From Rhodoblastus sp052145335 (GTDB lineage: Bacteria > Pseudomonadota > Alphaproteobacteria > Rhizobiales > Beijerinckiaceae), in assembly GCF_052145335.1 (NCBI RefSeq), contig NZ_JBKQOU010000188.1, positions 1 to 5,809 of the forward strand: a DNA stretch of 5,809 nucleotides, read 5' to 3'. The first letter of the stretch is position 1. Every line of letters starts with the position of its first letter. This document shows positions 1 through 5,000 of this stretch, piece by piece. The notes below the pieces were generated by a model that was given only the letters and a program-made list of their open reading frames with translations, had not been told where the DNA came from and did no database searches. Made by a program: the position numbers and the translations under genes.

Positions 1-99
1 CTGCGGGACGCCGGGGCCGAGGTGCTGGCCCGTTACGCGGCCGGCCCGCTGGCCGGCCAGCCCGAGATCACCCGGAACCGCTCTCGCAATTTTCGATAG
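1..99 (+). CDS. 3' end of a truncated gene, possibly a GH42 beta-galactosidase tail
   Basis: Frame 1 is open from the left edge and stops at TAG 97-99, giving 32 visible residues. The stretch GAEVLARYAAGPLAGQPEIT followed by RN resembles the C-terminal trimerisation region of GH42 beta-galactosidases, where a pattern close to VLA-Y-x(n)-AG-PA-[IV]-TRN precedes a G-x-G-x-x-x-Y strand. Here the similarity ends at about base 80 and is replaced by SRNFR and a stop; no other frame continues it. The real protein would normally run tens of residues further, so the gene looks cut at its 3' end by rearrangement or a lost segment. Frame 2 is also open to about base 199 but reads as low-complexity R/P/A-rich shadow. 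The family call rests on a short remembered pattern and is tentative; the reading frame is more certain. Confidence 0.42.
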   Translation: MRDAGAEVLARYAAGPLAGQPEITRNRSRNFR

Positions 100-142
100 C
101 GTGACCGGCGATTGCTCTAAAAGCCCACGCTCAGGGACGCTT

Positions 143-168
143 CGCCTGGCCCGTCGCCGCGCCAGGCG
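143..168. repeat. GC-rich perfect hairpin downstream of the truncated gene
   Basis: CGCCTGGC (143-150) and GCCAGGCG (161-168) are perfect reverse complements separated by a 10-nt loop. The hairpin lies 44 bp after the upstream stop codon. No T run follows on either strand, so it is not a typical intrinsic terminator. It could stabilise the 3' end of the upstream transcript. The rest of 100-237 holds nothing else I can name. Confidence 0.45.
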
Positions 169-237
169 CGCGCATAAGCTTCAACCACCCTCCTAAGCCA
201 GCAACGTCATTTGAGCATTTTGGCCCAATTCTGAACT

Positions 238-279
238 AAAGCTCGCTCGTGCGTTTACACGACCGTCCGCGAGCTTTTT
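238..279 (+). terminator. two-step hairpin plus T run: intrinsic terminator or leader attenuator
   Basis: AAAGCTCGC (238-246) pairs perfectly with GCGAGCTTT (269-277). Inside it TCGTG (247-251) stacks directly on the outer stem and pairs with CACGA (258-262) around a 6-nt loop. A 6-nt bulge (263-268) lies on the 3' side. The total is 14 base pairs, and the 3' arm runs into TTTTT (275-279). This is the form of a rho-independent terminator reading rightward; the matching A run on the left is too short to suggest much on the other strand. It lies 139 bp after the truncated gene's stop and 41 bp before the transporter start. It can end upstream transcription, or act as an attenuator if the transporter promoter lies to its left. 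Confidence 0.55.
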
Positions 280-308
280 GGCTTGGCGCGGGCCCTCGAC
301 ATGATCAC

Positions 309-314
309 AGGAGG
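309..314 (+). promoter_or_regulatory. Shine-Dalgarno site that fixes the TTG start of the Na/Pi transporter
   Basis: AGGAGG is a full-strength Shine-Dalgarno core with a 5-nt spacer to TTG at 320-322. It outweighs the alternative upstream ATG/TTG codons and supports the unusual start codon. Confidence 0.8.
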
Positions 315-319
315 CGCCA

Positions 320-1987
320 TTGGACGCGACGCTGACGCTCCTCAACCTCGCCGGCGCGATCGCCTTGCTCTTGTGGGGCGTTCACATGGTGCAGAGCGGC
401 GTGCAGCGCGCCTTCGGGTCCGATCTGAGACGGTTCCTCGGCCATGCGCTCGACAACCGGATCAAAGCCGCCGCCGCCGGCCTCGGCGTCACCGCCACTC
501 TGCAGAGCAGCACTGCGACCGGCCTGATGATCGCCTCGTTCGCCGGCGCCGGCTTCGTCGCCCTCGTTCCGGCGCTGGCCGTGATGCTCGGCGCGAACGT
601 CGGCACGACTCTGATTGTGCAGGTTCTATCGTTCGACGTCTCGAGACTGTCGCCGCTGCTCTTGCTCTCGAGGGTAGCGATGTTCAGGACGGGCGGCGCC
701 CGTGCGCGCGACATCGGCCGCGTCTCGATCGGACTCGGGCTGATGCTGATCGCCCTGCCCCAGCTCCTGGAAATCATCACGCCCTACGAAGATGTCCCGA
801 GCCTCAGGATCCTCATGGGCGCAATCGCGACCGACCGCCTGATCTCCGTCGCCTTCGGCGCCATGCTTGCCTGGGCCGCCCATTCGAGCGTTGCGGTCGC
901 GTTGCTGGTCATGTCCTTCACCGAAAAGGGCGTCATTCCTCTCAACGCCGCGCTCGCCCTGATCATCGGCGCGAACATCGGGACGGCGCTCAATCCGCTC
1001 ATCGAAGGCGCGCGCGGCGGAGATGCGGCGGGCCGGCGAGTGGTGGTGGGAAACGTCGTCACGCGCCTGGTCGGCGCCGCAATCGCATTGCCGCTTCTGA
1101 CGCCGATCGGTATCGGCCTGGTCCAGATCGAGCCGAATTTCTCTCGTGCGGTCGCCGATTTCCACACCGCGTTCAACGTCGTTCTGGTTCTGGCGTTTCT
1201 GCCTTTGCTCGACCCGCTAGCGCGCGTCCTCGAACGCCTGATGCCTCAGCGCCTCGCCGCCGCCGACCCCGCAAGTCCGCTGTATCTCGACGACGCGGCG
1301 CTGGAGACCCCTTCGATCGCCATTGGTCACGCCGCGCGAGAGGCGCTGAGGATGGTCGACGTCCTCGATTCGATGATCCAAGACGCCGCCGATTCCCTGC
1401 GTTCGCGAGACCGCGAGGCCGTCGCGCGGGCGCGAAAATCGGACGACGTGCTCGATGCGCTCAATGGCGAGATCAAGCGCTACCTGACCCGTCTCGACCC
1501 GGAAAGTCTGAGCGACGAAGAGCATCGCCGCCTCGAAGCCGTGCTGGCATTCTCGGTGAACCTCGAAGGCGCGGGCGATGTCGTGGAGCGGAACATCGCG
1601 GGCTTCGTCGGCAAGCTCCTCAAGCGCGGGACTGACCTAAGGCCGGACGACGAGCAGGCAATCCAGGAGGTTTTCGAGGCTGTCCGCGGCAACCTTCGCT
1701 CGGCGGCGTCCGTGTTCGTGACCGGTGACCGCCACGCGGCCAGAGTTCTGTCGCAACAGAAAGAGGAATTCAGGCGCCGGGAGGCCGATGCGATCAAAGC
1801 CCACTTCGCCCGGCTACGCGACCGTCGCGACGCCTCCCCGCCGCAGGCGACGCCGCTCGACCTCCTGCGCGACATCAAGCGTCTGAACGATCACCTCGTG
1901 GCCGGCGCCGCCTACCCGGTGCTTGAGGCCGCCGGGGACCTGATGCCCAGTAGACTCGCCCACGACGGCGACGACGGACCACTCTAA
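320..1987 (+). CDS. Na/Pi cotransporter family protein with C-terminal PhoU-like domain
   Basis: This 555-residue inner-membrane protein belongs to the NptA/YjbB-type Na+/phosphate cotransporter family, which moves phosphate with sodium; bacterial members can act in uptake or in export. Residues 1-305 hold two inverted membrane repeats. The first has QSSTATG at 62-68 followed by GANVGTT at 91-97. The second has HSSVAVA at 188-194 followed by GANIGT at 217-222. These paired QSS/HSS and GAN-x-GT motifs are the family hallmark. From about 335 to 540 the protein is soluble, helical and charged, matching the PhoU-like domain that such proteins carry at the cytoplasmic end. Length is normal for the subfamily. 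Translation starts at TTG, backed by AGGAGG five bases upstream; the stop is TAA. It converges on the Nudix gene with a 19-bp gap and no clear terminator between them. I saw no convincing Pho box, so regulation by phosphate is not shown. Direction of transport and exact substrate are inference. Confidence 0.92.
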   Translation: MDATLTLLNLAGAIALLLWGVHMVQSGVQRAFGSDLRRFLGHALDNRIKAAAAGLGVTATLQSSTATGLMIASFAGAGFVALVPALAVMLGANVGTTLIVQVLSFDVSRLSPLLLLSRVAMFRTGGARARDIGRVSIGLGLMLIALPQLLEIITPYEDVPSLRILMGAIATDRLISVAFGAMLAWAAHSSVAVALLVMSFTEKGVIPLNAALALIIGANIGTALNPLIEGARGGDAAGRRVVVGNVVTRLVGAAIALPLLTPIGIGLVQIEPNFSRAVADFHTAFNVVLVLAFLPLLDPLARVLERLMPQRLAAADPASPLYLDDAALETPSIAIGHAAREALRMVDVLDSMIQDAADSLRSRDREAVARARKSDDVLDALNGEIKRYLTRLDPESLSDEEHRRLEAVLAFSVNLEGAGDVVERNIAGFVGKLLKRGTDLRPDDEQAIQEVFEAVRGNLRSAASVFVTGDRHAARVLSQQKEEFRRREADAIKAHFARLRDRRDASPPQATPLDLLRDIKRLNDHLVAGAAYPVLEAAGDLMPSRLAHDGDDGPL

Positions 1988-2006
1988 AAACCGCGAGAAT
2001 TCCCGT

Positions 2007-2486
2007 TCAGGAGACCGACTTGCTGGCGGCGGACGCGGCTCGCTTTGCGAACGAGGCGACAATCTTCCGGAGGCCGGGCTCCTTGATCAGCGCGATCGCC
2101 TTGCTCGGTTCGACCCACTGGGTTGTCCGCTGTGCGAACTCGGGCCAGACTTCGCTTTGTCGCTTCACCAGCAACGGATAGACTCTCACTTCGCACGTCG
2201 CCCTGACGCCGGCCTCGTCGAGCAGCTTGTCGTAAGTGAAGAGGCCCAGCGGCTTTGCGCCAATCTTTCCGCGCACCCCTGCTTCTTCGAAAGCTTCCCT
2301 CGCGGCTGACTTGGCCGGGCCCAATCCCTTTATCGGCCAACCCTTTGGAACGATCCAGCGTCTGGACTGTCGCGTGGTCACAAGAAGGACCTCCAGTGCA
2401 GCGTCTTCCGTGAACCGGTAGGGCAGCGCGCCGTACTGGATACGAACAGCGGCCTTTGCTCTCCGTTTCGTCGGTTTACGAGGAAT
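2007..2486 (-). CDS. Nudix hydrolase, diphosphoinositol-polyphosphate phosphohydrolase type, ATT start
   Basis: A 159-residue cytoplasmic Nudix hydrolase. The protein carries WIVPKGWP (44-51) and a Nudix box at 49-71, with R63-E64 and the metal-binding pair E67-E68 before A-G70-V. The usual Glu at the x5/x7 position is Leu55. The sequence matches the DIPP-like Nudix group, whose members cleave diphosphoinositol polyphosphates, diadenosine polyphosphates and, in eukaryotic relatives, polyphosphate. The frame is open back to 2537 and encodes the expected basic tail and the first beta strands (YGALPYRF, then LEVLLVTT), yet contains no ATG, GTG or TTG before V36 (GTG at 2379-2381). A GTG start there would delete those strands. 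ATT at 2484-2486 has AGGAG eight bases upstream, so I take it as the start. The only downstream alternative would be a damaged, N-truncated protein. The body appears intact. The gene follows the PPK2 pseudogene on the same strand, 93 bp away, and converges on the phosphate transporter. Confidence 0.85.
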   Translation of the reverse strand: MPRKPTKRRAKAAVRIQYGALPYRFTEDAALEVLLVTTRQSRRWIVPKGWPIKGLGPAKSAAREAFEEAGVRGKIGAKPLGLFTYDKLLDEAGVRATCEVRVYPLLVKRQSEVWPEFAQRTTQWVEPSKAIALIKEPGLRKIVASFAKRAASAASKSVS

Positions 2487-2494
2487 TCCCGTGA

Positions 2495-2499
2495 CTCCT
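2495..2499 (-). promoter_or_regulatory. Shine-Dalgarno site supporting the ATT start of the Nudix gene
   Basis: On the minus strand AGGAG lies 8 nt before ATT (2486-2484). No ATG, GTG or TTG in the Nudix frame follows it at usable distance, so the site argues that ATT is, or was as ATG, the initiation codon. Confidence 0.55.
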
Positions 2500-2579
2500 G
2501 GTTCGCGTGTCTGGTTCCTCGGCGCGGCCTTTATCGCTCAAAGACCGAGTGAACAACCCGCGGAAAGTTGGGGGAAATG

Positions 2580-3440
2580 CTAATGAACGTCGGAAGTCAG
2601 CGAGTTCCATTTGGACGGCAAACCATTTGCCAGAACGGAGACTCCCAATAGCGACTCCGCCGCTTCGAGCACTTTCGGATCGAGCGGGCGCGGATCCAAT
2701 GACACATTCTTGGACAGACGATCGACCATGATGCGCAGTGCAGCCAGCCTCCCCTGCGGCTTGTCGTTGGCCGAGATCAGATGCCATGGCGCATGACGAG
2801 TTGAGGTCTTCTGCATCATGTCCTCGATCGCCGCCTTGTATTCCTTCCAGCGGCGCGATTGCGGAAATCCTCGTAGGACAGCTTCCAGCGCTTGAGCGGA
2901 TCGTTGAGCCGACTTCGAAATCGGCGCAACTGTTCATTAGCGGTCATGTGCAGAAACAGCTTGATGAGCCGCGTGTCCTCGGCGATCAACATGCGCTGGA
3001 AGTCATTGATCTCTTCGTAGGCCCGATGCCATTCGGCCGGCTTGGCGAAGCTCTCGACGCACTCGACGAGGACGCGGCGGTACCAGGAGCGGTCGAAAAC
3101 GACGATTTGGCCGTGCTGTGGCAGGCGCTCCCAAAAACGCTGGAGGTAATCCAGCGACTTCTCACGCTCGCTCGGAGCAGAGATCGAATGCACCTTGAGG
3201 CCTACGCGGGTCGAGCGCCCACCCCAAGCGGCGAACGATGCCGCCCTTGCCCGCAGTGTCCCAACCCTCAAGAACGAGGACAGCGCGCTGGACCGTCCCG
3301 AGAAAGGCCTGCTGAACGCGTTGAAGCGTTTATTGAAGTTCCCCAAGACGGCGCTCGTAGTCGGCGAACTCGACCTTCGGGAAACGCTGAACTTCGGAAA
3401 GTCTCGGACGTTTCGAAACAACAAAGTCGGCGGTCTTCAT
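2580..3440 (-). pseudogene. ppk2: polyphosphate kinase 2 (PPK2), broken by a stop and two frameshifts
   Basis: PPK2 enzymes transfer phosphate between polyphosphate and nucleotides in the cytoplasm. The locus spans 861 bp, equal to about 287 codons, a normal PPK2 length. From ATG at 3438-3440 frame one gives 36 residues, then TAA at 3330-3332, then continues with the Walker A region EGWDTAGKGG (codons 58-67) and VRRLGWALDPR. Near 3199-3206 one extra base shifts the frame to GLKVHSISAP, QRFWERLP, the Walker B/lid region DRSWY, INDFQRML, EQLRRFRSRL and KRWKLSYEDFRNRA. Near 2850-2855 one missing base shifts again to WKEYKAAIEDM, HAPWHLISANDK and a C-terminal tail ending at TAG 2580-2582. The glycine normally after DRSWY is Arg (CGC at 3077-3079), and two nearby positions (Cys and Ser in VLVECVESF, where relatives have Arg and Gly) also look changed. 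The start codon and a GGGGAGG ribosome site remain, suggesting recent loss. Sequencing error is possible but would need several separate errors. Confidence 0.9.
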
Positions 3441-3451
3441 GAGCGGCGGAG

Positions 3452-3458
3452 CCTCCCC
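3452..3458 (-). promoter_or_regulatory. ribosome binding site of the PPK2 pseudogene
   Basis: On the minus strand GGGGAGG lies 11 nt upstream of ATG 3440-3438. Further up, TTGACG (3489-3484) matches the alphaproteobacterial -35 element, but the positions about 17 nt later (TTGTGC) are a poor -10, so I do not call a promoter. The remainder of 3441-3594 appears to be plain intergenic spacer between this locus and the transporter upstream. Confidence 0.45.
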
Positions 3459-3594
3459 TGGCACAAAAACTCAAAATGAACATCGTCAAAATTTCCCAAG
3501 CCACGTCGAGCTTCCGATAAGCGGCGATGCTCGAGCCTATGCATTGCTCGGGGTCGTCCAGACTCCGGTCCCTTTGGGCCAGCGTTCGATGGCG

Positions 3595-4443
3595 TCAAGC
3601 GAGCCGCAGCGCGATCACCCCGCCGACAATCAGCAACGCCGCGCCGGCGCGCGCGCCGCGGAAAGGTTCGCCGAGGAATGCGACGCCGATGATCGCGGCA
3701 AACACGACGGAGCATTCCCGCAGCGCTGCGACCGCTCCTATAGGGGCCTGCGTCATCGCCCAGACGACGATTGCGTAGCCGCCGAATGCAGCGAGGCCGG
3801 CAAAGGCGCTTCGCAGAGGATCACGCACGAATTCCGGGCCGGCGGACTTGCCCCGCAGCGCCAGGACAACCGGTAGATAGAGCGCCGCGGTCAAGCCGTC
3901 CGACCACGCGTTGTAGGCGAAGGCGTGCAGTGCGTCGGGTCCGGCAAGCCGGGCGCCCTCGCCATCCACGACCGAATAGGTCGCGATAATCACTGAATTG
4001 AAAAGCGCAAGAACGAGCGTGACGCGGTCGATGCGCCCATGGGCGAGACCGGAAAGCCCCATCGTCGCCACACCGGCGACGAGCGCCAGTACACCGACGA
4101 GCGCGACCGCGCCGGGGACTTCATGCAGCGTCACGGCGGCTATGCCACTCGCGACGAGCGGCGCCAGACCGCGCATGAGCGGATAAGCGACGGACAGATC
4201 GGCGTTGCGATATAAGCGGCCGACCAGCAGGAAATAGAGGACGTGGATGAGCGCCGAAGCGATCACATACGGCAGTGACGCCGCCAACGGCGCCGGCGTG
4301 GCCAGACTGACAAACACGGCGACGACGCCCGTCCACAGGGCGACGCGGGCCGAGCTCATGAACTTGTCGCCGGCGCTTTTTACGACCGAATTCCACAGCG
4401 CATGCAGCAACACCGCCGCCCAAACGAAAGTCGACACCTGCAC
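3595..4443 (-). CDS. EamA/DMT-superfamily membrane transporter
   Basis: A 282-residue integral inner-membrane protein of the drug/metabolite transporter superfamily, made of two EamA repeats and about ten helices. The first repeat begins with FVWAAVLLHALWN (6-18) and contains SVAYPLMRGLAPLVA (84-98). The second begins near 141 (VTLVLALFNSVIIATYSVVDG) and contains LRECSVVFAAIIGVAFLGEP (241-260), the usual EamA pattern of a polar helix ahead of a G-E-P turn. Such proteins export or import amino acids, metabolites or drugs; the substrate cannot be told from sequence. The start is GTG at 4441-4443; a second GTG at 4435-4437 is equally plausible because the GGGA motif is 4 nt from the first and 10 nt from the second. 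The frame is closed by TGA at 4468-4470, so no longer start exists. It sits 154 bp upstream of the PPK2 remnant on the same strand, too far apart to claim an operon. No damage is visible. Confidence 0.9.
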   Translation of the reverse strand: MQVSTFVWAAVLLHALWNSVVKSAGDKFMSSARVALWTGVVAVFVSLATPAPLAASLPYVIASALIHVLYFLLVGRLYRNADLSVAYPLMRGLAPLVASGIAAVTLHEVPGAVALVGVLALVAGVATMGLSGLAHGRIDRVTLVLALFNSVIIATYSVVDGEGARLAGPDALHAFAYNAWSDGLTAALYLPVVLALRGKSAGPEFVRDPLRSAFAGLAAFGGYAIVVWAMTQAPIGAVAALRECSVVFAAIIGVAFLGEPFRGARAGAALLIVGGVIALRLA

Positions 4444-4776
4444 GCCATCCCGATCGTCGCAAAATTGTCATGGACGACGGTAGCCGAAACATGGCGGCCA
4501 GGGCCATACCATGCGAGGCGGCATCTGACTGAGGAACGAGGAATGACCCGCAGCGTCCGTCCCCTGTGACTTGTCGTCGACCCGACGGAAGGCGAACCAG
4601 GCGACCGGCGTCTGGCGGCCATTTGCGATGTCGACCATCGAAAGTCGGCAAGCCGTTCGTCGCGCTCGCGTGCTGGCCACGATGAATGCCCCCTCAGGGC
4701 GGAGACTGCGCATACAAGTCTCACCTGGGAACGCCCGGTTGCCTGCCCACTTGCGACGTTCGCGGTCGCGACCCGC
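4444..4776. other. 333-bp intergenic stretch with no recognisable gene
   Basis: Open frames cross this region on both strands (for example minus 4468-4713 and plus 4571-4831) but are Arg/Ser/Pro-rich, lack ribosome sites and show no family motif. Small symmetries are present: GAGACT/AGTCTC around a 9-nt loop near 4703-4723, and the 10-bp palindrome GGTCGCGACC at 4763-4772. It should contain the promoter of the EamA transporter, but I cannot point to convincing -35/-10 boxes. It could be part of a dispersed intergenic repeat; I cannot test that from one window. Confidence 0.4.
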
Positions 4777-4781
4777 AACTA

Positions 4782-4814
4782 GGGGTCACCAGACGATTTG
4801 TTCAAAACTGCACG
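4782..4814 (+). repeat. left terminal inverted repeat of the MITE-like element
   Basis: Begins GGGGTCACC directly after CTA. It aligns with the reverse complement of 4964-4996 at 27 of 33 bases; shared blocks are GGGGTCAC, ACGATTT, CAAAA and GCACG. Including the palindromic flank, 32 of 38 positions (4777-4814 against 4964-5001) match. Confidence 0.75.
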
Positions 4815-4917
4815 TTAGCAGGGTTGGCTGATCCCATCGGCGTTTGCGGCGGCGTCGGGGCTGGTTGGAAACGGGACCGTGCTGACGACTAGCCCCCAGA
4901 AGTCGAGGCGACTCCCC

Positions 4918-4958
4918 ATGCCAAATTTGGAACTGTCCTGATTTCATTGGCATTTTTT
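4918..4958 (+). terminator. weak hairpin with T6 run inside the MITE-like element
   Basis: ATGCCAA (4918-4924) and TTGGCAT (4947-4953) are perfect inverted repeats with a 22-nt loop, followed by six T residues (4953-4958). A smaller palindrome CCAAATTTGG (4921-4930) overlaps the left arm and would compete. The polarity suits rightward transcripts, and no plus-strand gene ends here, so its role, if any, is unclear. It would not end the permease transcript, which comes from the other side. Confidence 0.25.
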
Positions 4959-4963
4959 CTTTG

Positions 4964-4996
4964 CGTGCGATTTTGGAAAAATCGTGTAGTGACCCC
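4964..4996 (-). repeat. right terminal inverted repeat of the MITE-like element
   Basis: Ends GTGACCCC directly before TAG. It is the reverse-complement partner of 4782-4814. The TA that follows (4997-4998) is the putative target duplication. Confidence 0.75.
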
Positions 4997-5000
4997 TAGT

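Larger units (their letters stand above)
4782..4996. mobile_element. 215-bp MITE-like element or internally deleted IS, IS630/Tc1-type ends
   Basis: The ends 4782-4814 and 4964-4996 are inverted repeats matching at 27 of 33 positions, with the outer eight (GGGGTCAC) perfect. Both ends are flanked by TA (4780-4781 and 4997-4998) within CTAG, so removal of the element and one TA restores an AACTAGTT target. Duplication of TA, with preference for CTAG, is the known habit of IS630-family elements of the IS630/Tc1/mariner group. The 149-bp interior has no coding potential for a transposase, so this would be a non-autonomous element mobilised in trans, or a deletion derivative. Assigning the IS630 family is inference from the target site; other families with long imperfect ends are possible. 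The right end lies 4 bp from the permease stop codon. Confidence 0.65.

Noticed and set aside
188..194. Second transporter repeat lacking the QSS motif (HSSVAVA, residues 188-194 of the protein at 320-1987) as a sign of inactivation
   Set aside because: An HSS variant in the second repeat is, as I recall, usual in this proteobacterial subfamily, and the following GANIGT is intact.
200..230. Pho box upstream of the Na/Pi transporter
   Set aside because: ACGTCAT at about 204-210 resembles half a site, but no second direct repeat at 11-bp phase is present.
211..239. sigma70-like promoter TTGAGC, 17-nt spacer, AACTAA ahead of the transporter
   Set aside because: The -10 match is poor and the terminator-like hairpin follows directly; not strong enough to list.
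283..1635. 450-codon plus-strand open frame overlapping the Na/Pi transporter
   Set aside because: Its product is extremely Arg-rich with no domain or membrane pattern; the frame at 320-1987 carries the family motifs and the Shine-Dalgarno site. It is a GC-driven shadow.
2530..2556. promoter for the Nudix gene (TTGTTC and GATAAA on the minus strand)
   Set aside because: The spacer is only 15 nt and the -35 match is partial; plausible but unsupported.
3330..3332. Programmed readthrough or frameshifting as the explanation for the PPK2 interruptions
   Set aside because: No slippery heptamer or downstream stem was seen at the shifts, and a nonsense codon, opposite-sign shifts and a lost conserved glycine together fit decay better.
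2816..3424. 202-codon minus-strand frame as a stand-alone, intact short PPK2
   Set aside because: Its first 70 or so residues are out-of-frame noise and it lacks the Walker A motif, which lies in another frame over the same DNA. It is only the middle piece of the broken gene.
2738..3442. 234-codon plus-strand frame antisense to PPK2
   Set aside because: No ribosome site and no recognisable motifs; the opposite strand explains the region as PPK2 in three frames.
4923..4958. terminator for the permease operon
   Set aside because: The T run is on the plus strand side, so it cannot serve transcripts coming leftward from the permease.
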